Source: an uncultured bacterium (lineage in GTDB: Bacteria; Planctomycetota; Uabimicrobiia; Uabimicrobiales; JABWCH01). From it: a DNA stretch of 64,000 nt. The stretch lies in assembly GCA_938003875.1 (NCBI GenBank), contig CALKWO010000134.1, positions 1-64,000 of the forward strand. Reading direction: 5' to 3'. Below are positions 50,687 through 58,783 of this stretch, piece after piece (positions within the stretch are counted from its first letter, which is position 1; each line of letters opens with the position of its first letter). Position numbers and translations under genes: made by a program. Below the pieces are notes generated by a model. The model was not told where the DNA came from, did no database searches, and saw only the letters and a program-made list of their open reading frames with translations.

Positions 50687-51403
50687 TTGACACTAAAAAT
50701 TCTCTATGATGATGAAAATTTTATCGTTGTTGATAAAGACAAAGATATTCCTGTTCACGGGGGCGACGAAATCGATGAAAAGAAGACGCTAATCTTTCAG
50801 ATGAAAGAATACCTTTCTATAAAAGAGGGAAAGATACCAGAATTTATCCATCCTGCACACCGACTGGATGTGAACACCCAGGGGCCAGTCATTTTTATAA
50901 AAAATCGAATTTCTGCTACAGTTATAAGACGCGCCTTTTCTTCTGGCGAAGTTTTAAAAACCTATCTCGCTCTTCTGGAGGGACGATTGGAATCTCCTCT
51001 TTTTATTGAAGCCGATATCATAAAAAATTCTCATAAAAAAGCTATTGTAAAAAATATATCTATTCTGACAGAAAATTTTCCTTCTCGAAAAGAATGGCTT
51101 TCTAAAAAAGACAAGCATTCACGAGAACTATCCGCTACATTGGTATTTCCCTTAAAAATGAACCAGGATAGCACTCTTTGCAGGGTAGAAACCTGGACAG
51201 GAAAATACCATCAGATAAGGGCTGTTTGTGAGGCGATTGGGCATCAGATTTGTGGGGACGCTAAGTACAACCACAATCCGAGAAATCATTATCATCGAAA
51301 AACAGATGAAAAATATCCACAAGGGCAAATGCTCCTCTGTAAAAAGATTGAAATTCCCAGTATAGGAATTTCTGTGACCAGCGGGTTTGATTTAGATTTT
51401 TGA
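50687..51403 (+). CDS. RluA-family RNA pseudouridine synthase
   Basis: The 238-residue protein keeps the RluA/RsuA fold: ILYDDENFIVVDKDKDIPVH, the active-site motif HRLDVNTQG (Asp61) and the C-terminal WTGKYHQIRAVCEAIGHQICGDAKY. It isomerises uridine to pseudouridine in tRNA or rRNA; the target cannot be read from sequence. No S4 domain is present. The TTG start has AAGGA eight bases upstream. It is followed by the FtsX-like gene. Confidence 0.9.
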   Translation: MTLKILYDDENFIVVDKDKDIPVHGGDEIDEKKTLIFQMKEYLSIKEGKIPEFIHPAHRLDVNTQGPVIFIKNRISATVIRRAFSSGEVLKTYLALLEGRLESPLFIEADIIKNSHKKAIVKNISILTENFPSRKEWLSKKDKHSRELSATLVFPLKMNQDSTLCRVETWTGKYHQIRAVCEAIGHQICGDAKYNHNPRNHYHRKTDEKYPQGQMLLCKKIEIPSIGISVTSGFDLDF

Positions 51404-51440
51404 ATCTTGATTAAAACAATAGCTATTCGGAGGAAAAATC

Positions 51441-53069
51441 TTGAAGTTAAAATATATGTTGAATTATAGCTGGAAAGCTGTGGAAAATCGACAGGATCGT
51501 GTATTTACCTTTCTGAATATTGCATCCGTTACAGCCACTATGCTGATTTTGATTTCTTTAAGTGGACTCTTATATTCTTTCAAAAATTATAGCGAGGCGA
51601 TCTTGAATAAGCTTCCTTTGCGTATAGAAATCTTTAAGCCTAAAGAAGCTTTGATACAAGATTTAAGCGAAATCGAGAAAAATATACTCTCTGTTGCTGG
51701 AATAAAAGACTTCTATAAAAGAGTCCCCAGTTCGATTGCTTTCTCTGGCTCTGGAAAAACGACAGGAATGACTTCAAGTGGTATTCAGGGCTGTACAATC
51801 CCTGTAAATGAACCCTATAGTATGATAGATATTTATGGAAATCCTGTCAGGTTTATGACTAAGGAAGAGATGCAGTCTCCTTTTTCTGAGGTAGGTTTTG
51901 TGATTTCCTTTGAACTTTTAAAAAAGCTAGGGTATCTTGAGAGCAATGCCTATTTTGAAAAAAAAGAAACCTGGAAAGAAAAAAAACTCCCAAGCCATCT
52001 TATGATTCAGGTAAGTGAAATCATAGATGAAGAAAACCAGATTACTATGGAATTTCCAGCACCCATCATAGGAATATTGCCTTCTCTGGAAAGAGGAGAC
52101 TATATGCTCACAGAAGACTTTTATAATCTTCTGCTTTGCTGGAAGCATTCTTTTCGATATATGCTAAAAGATAGAAAAGGACAATATCTCGTCCCTCCTG
52201 AACCTGAAATCACAAAGGCTTTTTTCGTTTTGACTGACGAAGAGAATATATGGGTTGAAGAAAATCTAAATCTTGTAAGCCAATATGCACAACAAATGAA
52301 AATATATATAGATTTTCTTGAAAATCCCGATGGAAGCTTCCAGAACAGGCTTATGATCGTTCCGCTTACATCAGAGCAAAAATTAGATTTTGCAAAACTG
52401 AGCCAACTTGAATTTACTCTTCGCTCACACAGTGCTCTAAAAAATCTTCCCCATTTTCAAAAAGAGGAGAAAAAATTGGAAATAGAAAAATGGGAAAGGT
52501 TTCTGCCTATAGAATATAAGCACCAATATATATTTGGTTCAGTTTATCTCCATGATAGAAAATTCATTCAGGAATCTCTTGAAGGACTTAGAGCCATGGG
52601 ATTATTCGCGTCTTCCCCCTTAGAGAGATACCTGAAAACTTTTAAACAACAAGAAAAATTTTTCACAGGGGCGACTCTTGTCATTTTTTTTCTAGTTCTA
52701 TTTCTATCCAGTGTAGTTTTATTTAGTACATTTTATAGTAGTATATTGCGAAAAAGAAAAGAAATAGGCATTTTTAAAGCTTATGGAGCTTCTTCTTTTC
52801 TTATTCTGATTCTGTTTTATATTCAGACGACCTTGATCGTTTCTATTGGCTGTCTATCAGGGATTGTTTTGGGCTTACAGACAGGATTTTTTTTAGGGAA
52901 GTGGCTCAACAATTTTGCTCATCTTGGCCAGGGAGGTCTGGAATTTTCTTTGCCAATAACCTATATATTTGCGCTGGCATCCGTAATGCTTTTTACAAGC
53001 TGGGTTGCGGTCTTCATTCCTGCACGCATCGCCATTTCTGTAGATCCAGCAGAGGTTGTCAGAGGATAG
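51441..53069 (+). CDS. FtsX-like ABC transporter permease
   Basis: This 542-residue membrane protein has one N-terminal helix (FTFLNIASVTATMLILISLSG), a large extracytoplasmic domain of about 340 residues, and three C-terminal helices with the FtsX/MacB signature (LRKRKEIGIFKAYGAS...IPARIAISVDPAEVVRG). Relatives work with a MacB/LolD-type ATPase in lipoprotein transport, efflux or cell-wall hydrolase control. No ATPase gene is next to it here. Start is a TTG with a perfect CGGAGG site upstream. Confidence 0.85.
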   Translation: MKLKYMLNYSWKAVENRQDRVFTFLNIASVTATMLILISLSGLLYSFKNYSEAILNKLPLRIEIFKPKEALIQDLSEIEKNILSVAGIKDFYKRVPSSIAFSGSGKTTGMTSSGIQGCTIPVNEPYSMIDIYGNPVRFMTKEEMQSPFSEVGFVISFELLKKLGYLESNAYFEKKETWKEKKLPSHLMIQVSEIIDEENQITMEFPAPIIGILPSLERGDYMLTEDFYNLLLCWKHSFRYMLKDRKGQYLVPPEPEITKAFFVLTDEENIWVEENLNLVSQYAQQMKIYIDFLENPDGSFQNRLMIVPLTSEQKLDFAKLSQLEFTLRSHSALKNLPHFQKEEKKLEIEKWERFLPIEYKHQYIFGSVYLHDRKFIQESLEGLRAMGLFASSPLERYLKTFKQQEKFFTGATLVIFFLVLFLSSVVLFSTFYSSILRKRKEIGIFKAYGASSFLILILFYIQTTLIVSIGCLSGIVLGLQTGFFLGKWLNNFAHLGQGGLEFSLPITYIFALASVMLFTSWVAVFIPARIAISVDPAEVVRG

Positions 53070-53220
53070 TCTTTGCATAAAAATATGTAATAGAACTGCT
53101 TCAGCCTGAGATAAAAAACTAACTTTTTTTATTGTACTTATTATCTTTATCATCGAAATAGATCAGTTATTTAATCCTGATTTCTAACACAAAAAAACGA
53201 AAGTTCTTATACCTTTTAGG

Positions 53221-53249
53221 TTGACAAGTTGTTGACAATAACTTAAACT
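53221..53249 (+). promoter_or_regulatory. Sigma70-type promoter for the lipoprotein gene
   Basis: TTGACA (53221-53226) and TAAACT (53244-53249) are 17 nt apart, about 65 nt upstream of the lipoprotein start codon. The sequence overlaps a second TTGACA at 53232. Confidence 0.5.
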
Positions 53250-53312
53250 ATTGGATGTACATTGAAAAGGCATAAAACCAAATTTGCAAAAGCATCCTAA
53301 AGGAGGGATTCC

Positions 53313-54641
53313 ATGTCCAAAGATAAAAAAAATTTATTTTTTGTAAGTCTTTTTGTTCTATTGTTTATGGTAGGCTGTCACCGTTATGAATGCTGCAAGA
53401 TTTCTAAAGGCCCACAAATTGATTTTCCCGCTCCTCCCAAAGAAAAAGCACCAGCTATTTTGGATCAACCGATAAAATCAGTAGAGCCTGGGGTAAACAA
53501 TACACCGCTACAGCCAATAGAAGAACCAAAGACTAAAGTAGTAGAAGAAGAGCATATCTTCCCCGCAGAGATCAAAACAGAAGAAAACAGACTTGCCCTT
53601 CCATTAAGCTTGCAATCGGAACCAAAAGGAAGATTAGGGAGTCCGCATACATTGAAAGCTTCTGTAGTAAACCAGGGCAAGAAAAGCGTTGAAAAGTATC
53701 AATTAAAAATTACATTGCCTGACGGTCTTAGTTTTGAAGAGCAGTTGGAAAAGATGGTTAGGATTTCTGATCTTTCTAATTTAAAGCCATCGGAAACATA
53801 CTCAGAAGACTGTAAAATCGTTGCCAACAGAGAAGGCAGATATACTGTCAAAGGCGAAATTTTACATACAGGCGATATTGTTTCTACTAGCAATATAGAT
53901 TTGGTTTTTGAGCCTAATGCTGAAATCTCGGTTGTATTGGATGGCCCTCTTCAGGTAAATTTGGAAAGCCAGTTTGAGTATAATATTACTGTTGTCAATA
54001 AAGGCCAGATTGCATTAACGGGCATTTTAGTACAACATACTTTAGAATCAGGCCTTATTTATATAACATCCACTCCAGAAGGTTCCTATCAAAATGAAAA
54101 AAGCAGAATTTCCTGGAAGATTGGAGATTTACTGCCTAGAGAGCAAAAAGTCCTTAAGGTAAAAGTAACTGCCAGCAAGCGAGGCGAAGTTTCCTGTGAA
54201 GCTCGTGCTAAAGATGAAAAAAATCTCGCAAAAAACAGCATGAAAATCAAAACAGAAGTCGTTTCCGCTATTGCCTTGCAAATTCAGCTTTTTGATACCA
54301 ACGACCCTGTTGAATTAGGGGAAAAGACCATTTATGTTGTAGAAATTGCCAACCAAAAAAGTAAAGAGGTTAGCAACATCCAGATAGCAAACACAATCCC
54401 ACTAGAGTCTTCCTTTGTTACAGCACAGGTAGAAGGCATTCCTAATGTCAACTATACCGTGAATGGACAAAAAATTCAGTTTGATACTATCAAAGAGCTT
54501 AGACCCAAAGAAAAAGTAACCTTGAAAATCACAGTAAAGGTAGAGCAGGTTGGCGATCTTTTGAATACAATTGAAGTTCGTTCTGATGAATTTGAAAAAC
54601 CCATCATTAAACAGGAAGCGACAAAGTCTTTCAAGAAATAA
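53313..54641 (+). CDS. Lipoprotein with DUF11/CARDB-type repeats
   Basis: The 442-residue protein has a lipoprotein signal with lipobox LFMVGC (Cys22), a Pro-rich linker, and three or four Ig-like repeats of the DUF11/CARDB kind (LKASVVNQGKKSVEKYQLKITLPDGLSF, FEYNITVVNKGQIALTGILV, TIYVVEIANQKSKEVSNIQI). They resemble surface proteins of planctomycetes and other PVC bacteria. Function is unknown; a cell-envelope location is likely. A terminator follows the stop by a few bases. Confidence 0.85.
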   Translation: MSKDKKNLFFVSLFVLLFMVGCHRYECCKISKGPQIDFPAPPKEKAPAILDQPIKSVEPGVNNTPLQPIEEPKTKVVEEEHIFPAEIKTEENRLALPLSLQSEPKGRLGSPHTLKASVVNQGKKSVEKYQLKITLPDGLSFEEQLEKMVRISDLSNLKPSETYSEDCKIVANREGRYTVKGEILHTGDIVSTSNIDLVFEPNAEISVVLDGPLQVNLESQFEYNITVVNKGQIALTGILVQHTLESGLIYITSTPEGSYQNEKSRISWKIGDLLPREQKVLKVKVTASKRGEVSCEARAKDEKNLAKNSMKIKTEVVSAIALQIQLFDTNDPVELGEKTIYVVEIANQKSKEVSNIQIANTIPLESSFVTAQVEGIPNVNYTVNGQKIQFDTIKELRPKEKVTLKITVKVEQVGDLLNTIEVRSDEFEKPIIKQEATKSFKK

Positions 54642-54643
54642 AG

Positions 54644-54684
54644 AAAAATAGGGCGTATGCAGCATACATACGCCCTATTTTTTT
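54644..54684 (+). terminator. Intrinsic terminator between lipoprotein gene and metF
   Basis: AAAAATAGGGCGTATG and CATACGCCCTATTTTT form a 16-bp perfect stem with a 7-nt loop and a following T-run. The metF start codon is only about 12 nt after it, so its ribosome site (GAGGAAA) follows the T-run directly. Confidence 0.95.
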
Positions 54685-54695
54685 GAGGAAATAGT

Positions 54696-55583
54696 ATGAA
54701 TGTCCAACAGATTTTTCAATCTTCTAAAACAACAATAAGCTTTGAATTCTTTCCTCCCAAAAATGAAAATGCCTCACGCTCTCTTTTTGAGACGATAAAA
54801 AGCCTGATCCAGATACAACCTGCCTATGTCAGTGTAACTTATGGTGCAGGGGGTTCTACAAGGCATCTGACCCATGATCTGGTAGTGCGCATACAAAAAG
54901 AAACCAACCTTACTGTTGTCTCCCATCTCACTTGTGTTGGAGCCACTAAAGAAGATATCCACTCTATCCTCCAAAAATATTATGATAGTGGTATCCGCAA
55001 TATTATGGCTTTACGAGGCGATCCCCCAAAAGGAGAAAGTACATTTTCTCCTTTAGAAAATGGCTTTCAACATGCCTCTGAGCTGGTTGCTTTTATCAAA
55101 AAGCATTTTCCTGATATGGGAATTGGGATTGCTGGATTTCCAGAAGGACATCCAGAATCCATCAATCGTCTTACAGAAATTGAGCATTTGAAGCAAAAAG
55201 TGGATGCTGGTGCAGATTATATTTGTACCCAACTTTTCCTGGACAACAAAGATTTCTATGATTTTTGTGAAAGATGCGAACTGGCGGGGATTCATGTACC
55301 TATTATTGCAGGAATCATGCCTATCGTATCCTTAAAAAGCATGAATCGTATGGCCGAGCTATCCGCAAGATCCCGTTTCCCCGCACGCCTACTGAGAATG
55401 CTATATCGAGCAGAAACAGAAGAAAATGTTGAAAGAGCAGGACTGCACTGGGCTGCAGAACAAGTCCGTGATCTTTTAGACCACAAGATAAAAGGCATCC
55501 ATTTCTACACTTTGAATCGCTCTGAGCAAATACATAAAATTTTGGAAGCCATCGGAATAAAAAATTCTTTACAGATTCAGTAA
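54696..55583 (+). CDS. metF: 5,10-methylenetetrahydrofolate reductase
   Basis: The 295-residue flavoprotein reduces methylenetetrahydrofolate to methyltetrahydrofolate for methionine synthesis. Motifs are ISFEFFPPKNE, SVTYGAGGSTR, HLTCVGATKEDI, NIMALRGDPPKG and PIIAGIMPIVS. The size fits the short bacterial form. The start has a strong GAGGAAA site. A perfect terminator lies immediately upstream, so the gene either relies on read-through or has a promoter inside the preceding gene. A palindromic repeat follows the stop. Confidence 0.97.
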   Translation: MNVQQIFQSSKTTISFEFFPPKNENASRSLFETIKSLIQIQPAYVSVTYGAGGSTRHLTHDLVVRIQKETNLTVVSHLTCVGATKEDIHSILQKYYDSGIRNIMALRGDPPKGESTFSPLENGFQHASELVAFIKKHFPDMGIGIAGFPEGHPESINRLTEIEHLKQKVDAGADYICTQLFLDNKDFYDFCERCELAGIHVPIIAGIMPIVSLKSMNRMAELSARSRFPARLLRMLYRAETEENVERAGLHWAAEQVRDLLDHKIKGIHFYTLNRSEQIHKILEAIGIKNSLQIQ

Positions 55584-55599
55584 GTTACAAGAGCAGCTT

Positions 55600-55683
55600 A
55601 TTGAACAAAGACGCGGGGATTGCGCTGGCGTTGGGCTTTTGAGCAGACACAACTTTTTTCGGCGCAACCCTGCTGCTACAACA
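55600..55683 (-). repeat. Palindromic element, copy 4
   Basis: Runs from TTGAACAAAGACGCGGGGATTG to GGCGCAACCCTGCTGCTAC. It has the same orientation as copy 3 and lies between metF and the beta-propeller gene. Confidence 0.85.
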
Positions 55684-55744
55684 TATTGCAAGAAAAAATT
55701 TTAAAACTTAAAATGCCCCTGGCAATTTAGGATGTTTCTTTACT

Positions 55745-57493
55745 ATGAAATCAGAGAGTTCTTTTTTCCAAAAGATTGTTCCTTTGATGGCGAAATCCCT
55801 TGCTCTGTCTTCTGGTTTATTTTTATTTGCAATCACTATACTTTTAGCTGCCAACTATTTTCAGCTAAAAACACATGATCCTTTGAACCATCCTGTTTTA
55901 CAAGAGTGGATGCAGAAATACAGCGAAAATCCAAAAGATGAGGCAATCAAAGAAAAAGTCAGAGCTTTGGATTTATTAGCAAGAAAAGCTTATTTCACAA
56001 GCGTTTATCAAATAAAGACAGGGCTTTTTCTAGCTTTTTTTTTGCTAGTTATTTTTTTGCTATCTCTTAAATTTTTACGTTCTTTTCCCAAAAACATTCC
56101 GTGTCCACCTACTTCTTGCGATGATCCTTCTGATCTTGGAATAGCGATAAAAACAAGAAAGCTAATTTTTTCTTTGGGCATTTTTCTTATATCTGCTTCT
56201 ATAATTTTTGCCTGGCTTTCTCATACCGAATTGAACGAAGGCCTTATTTTATCAGAAGCTCCCAAAGATTCATCCACAAAAGAACAAGCAATTCCGTCCG
56301 ATAAAACCATCTCTATAAAACAACAGAAAGTTTTTACAAAAGAATCCATCCAGGAGAACTGGCCTTGCTTCCGAGGTGCATATAGTCATGGAATCGCCTT
56401 TCAGCAAAAACCCCCGATAGAGTGGGATGGCGGGACTGGCAAAAACATTTTATGGAAAATCCCTGTGCCTCTGCCAGGCTATAATTCTCCTATTGTATGG
56501 GGGAAACAAATATTTTTTTCTGGCTCTGATGGGAAAATACAGGAAATATATTCCCTGGATGCACAAACGGGAAACATCCTATGGCGCAAAGAAATACAAG
56601 GCATTCCTGGCTCGCCACCCAAAGCACCCAAAGTAACACAGGACACTGGCTATGCAGCATCTAGCATGTGTACAGATGGAGAAAGAGTTTATGCCATTTT
56701 TACAACAGGTGACATAGCGTGTTTAACACTGGGGGGAGAAATTCTCTGGGCTCGCAATCTAGGCGTTCCTAAAAACCACTATGGGCATTCCTCTTCGCTG
56801 CTATTCTGGGATGAGCTTGTCTTCGTACAGTATGATCATGATGGTGGGCCTCACATCCTAGCATTAAAAGCAAAAACAGGAGAGACAGCATGGAAGACAG
56901 AAAGAGATGTTGAAACATCCTGGGCTTCTCCTATCCTTGTATCCAAAGAAGATACAACCCAGATTATCCTCAGTTCAAGCCCATTGGCAGTAGCATACGA
57001 TACCAAAACAGGAAAAGAACTCTGGCAACAAAAATGCCTGAGCGGTGAGGTAGGGCCTTCTCCTGCCTACTCACAAGACATGGTTTTTATAACCAACGTA
57101 GGATCAGGATTTACCGCTATCAACATCCAAAATGGTGAAATGGTATGGGAAAAAATAGAGGGAGAATTCCCTGAAGCCTCCAGCCCTGTAGCATACCAGG
57201 AATACATTTTTCTGACATCCAGCCATGGAGAACTACTCTGCCTGGAAAGCACAACAGGAAATGCGTTCTGGGAAAAGGAAATCGATACAGGCTTTTATTC
57301 CTCTCCTATTGTGGCAGACGGTAAAGTCTATCTTTCCAGCAGAGCAGGAGTAACCTATATATTCCATCTATCCAAAGAGTATTCCCTGATCGCCAGTCCT
57401 TCCTTAGGCGAAGCCATCGTGACAACCCCTGCCTTTTGCCATAACAGGATCTACATACGAGGAGAAAAACATCTTTTTGCAATAGGACATTAA
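55745..57493 (+). CDS. Membrane-anchored PQQ-like beta-propeller protein
   Basis: The 582-residue protein has three hydrophobic segments (about 15-37, 90-110 and 135-155), so it is anchored at the cytoplasmic membrane. A PQQ-dehydrogenase-like propeller follows from ~200, starting with NWPCFRGAYSHGIAF. Its blades repeat YSLDAQTGNILWRKE, ALKAKTGETAWKTE and AYDTKTGKELWQQ. No PQQ-binding catalytic residues or cytochrome domain can be seen, so I call it a propeller protein only. Planctomycetes encode many of these. Function unknown; possibly binding or scaffold. Confidence 0.85.
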   Translation: MKSESSFFQKIVPLMAKSLALSSGLFLFAITILLAANYFQLKTHDPLNHPVLQEWMQKYSENPKDEAIKEKVRALDLLARKAYFTSVYQIKTGLFLAFFLLVIFLLSLKFLRSFPKNIPCPPTSCDDPSDLGIAIKTRKLIFSLGIFLISASIIFAWLSHTELNEGLILSEAPKDSSTKEQAIPSDKTISIKQQKVFTKESIQENWPCFRGAYSHGIAFQQKPPIEWDGGTGKNILWKIPVPLPGYNSPIVWGKQIFFSGSDGKIQEIYSLDAQTGNILWRKEIQGIPGSPPKAPKVTQDTGYAASSMCTDGERVYAIFTTGDIACLTLGGEILWARNLGVPKNHYGHSSSLLFWDELVFVQYDHDGGPHILALKAKTGETAWKTERDVETSWASPILVSKEDTTQIILSSSPLAVAYDTKTGKELWQQKCLSGEVGPSPAYSQDMVFITNVGSGFTAINIQNGEMVWEKIEGEFPEASSPVAYQEYIFLTSSHGELLCLESTTGNAFWEKEIDTGFYSSPIVADGKVYLSSRAGVTYIFHLSKEYSLIASPSLGEAIVTTPAFCHNRIYIRGEKHLFAIGH

Positions 57494-57769
57494 CAGATTT
57501 TCATGGGCATATTAAATTGTGGGGAAACTGTCCAAACTTTGTATGCTTTCTTTGAGTTTGGCTATTTCAAAATGGAATAAAGCAGTGTTCACGAATTTAA
57601 AATGCAGTTATTCTTGACTTCTTTATCTATGAAATTTATAATAGGTCTGGATATATTACCATTATTACCATTATACTGATTTACTAATACAGCATTTCTC
57701 GTTCGATATTAGCTGTATCGTAAAATGTTGCATTCATTTTAATCTTTATTTACAATAGCAAGGTGTGTT

Positions 57770-58711
57770 ATGGATGGAATTTTAGAAATCAAAGATTTTA
57801 ACCGTTTCCAGCTTATTCGTAAAATTGCAAGTGGTGGTATGGGAACAGTTTATGAAGCTGTGCAATTGGGTGCAGAAGGCTTTAAAAAAACAATGGCCAT
57901 CAAAACATTGATTGACGATGCTGCTGTAGACAGGGAATTTGTGGAGATGTTTATTGGAGAAGCCAAGCTGGTCGCTGATCTTGTGCATGAAAACATAGCC
58001 CAGGTATACCAGCTTGGTAAACATCAGAATAGCTTTTATATTGCTATGGAGTATATCCATGGGGTCAATCTTCAGGAATTCCATGATCGCCATATTTATA
58101 AAAGCATTTCCATTCCCATTGATCTGGGATGTTTTATTATCAGCCGTGTGTGCAGAGCGTTAGCCTATGCTCATAGCAAAAGAGATAAAAATGGTCAGCT
58201 TTTAGGCATAGTACACAGAGATGTATCTCCTAAAAATATCATGCTTTCTTTTGAAGGCGTTGTCAAGCTTACAGACTTTGGAATTGCAAAAGCAAGAAAT
58301 CTCATGAATAAAGAAGGTGACGTTCTGTATGGTAAAGTGCCCTACATGTCTCCAGAACAGGCGGCATTTCAGGAAACAGATGCTCGGTCGGATATATTCT
58401 CTCTGGGAATCTGCTTTTACGAGCTACTAACAGGCGATATGCTCTTTGGAGATGAAGAAACAATCATCACCATGCACAAAATTACCAAAGAAGATGTTCC
58501 TTCTATCCGCAAAAAACGTCCTGATGTGCCTGGCAAAGTAGAAGAGATTTTGAAAAAAGCCTTATATCGTGATAAAAATCTGCGCTATCAAAAGGCTCAA
58601 GATATGATATTTGATCTGGAGCATTTTATGTATGATAAAGGGTATGGGCCTACCAATCTGATGCTACAGGAATATTTAAAAAGCCTCTTCCCTGAAAAAC
58701 TTCGCTATTGA
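57770..58711 (+). CDS. Serine/threonine protein kinase (PknB-like)
   Basis: This 313-residue kinase is little more than the catalytic domain. The Gly loop reads IASGGMGTVYEA, the invariant Lys is in MAIKTL, the catalytic loop is HRDVSPKN, the metal-binding DFG is in LTDFGIAKA, and the activation segment ends YMSPEQA. No transmembrane helix, PASTA or other sensor domain follows, so it is probably cytoplasmic. The substrate is unknown. It stands alone between the propeller protein and bglX, with a terminator shortly after its stop. Confidence 0.95.
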   Translation: MDGILEIKDFNRFQLIRKIASGGMGTVYEAVQLGAEGFKKTMAIKTLIDDAAVDREFVEMFIGEAKLVADLVHENIAQVYQLGKHQNSFYIAMEYIHGVNLQEFHDRHIYKSISIPIDLGCFIISRVCRALAYAHSKRDKNGQLLGIVHRDVSPKNIMLSFEGVVKLTDFGIAKARNLMNKEGDVLYGKVPYMSPEQAAFQETDARSDIFSLGICFYELLTGDMLFGDEETIITMHKITKEDVPSIRKKRPDVPGKVEEILKKALYRDKNLRYQKAQDMIFDLEHFMYDKGYGPTNLMLQEYLKSLFPEKLRY

Positions 58712-58735
58712 TATTTTTTTATATTTCTCAAGAGC

Positions 58736-58768
58736 AAAAGAAAGACGCAGATTGCGTCTTTCTTTTTT
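58736..58768 (+). terminator. Intrinsic terminator between the kinase gene and bglX
   Basis: AAAAGAAAGACGCA and TGCGTCTTTCTTTT form a 14-bp perfect stem with a 3-nt loop and end in T-run. The bglX start codon is only about 15 nt downstream. Confidence 0.95.
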
Positions 58769-58783
58769 AAGAAAGGATAAAAT

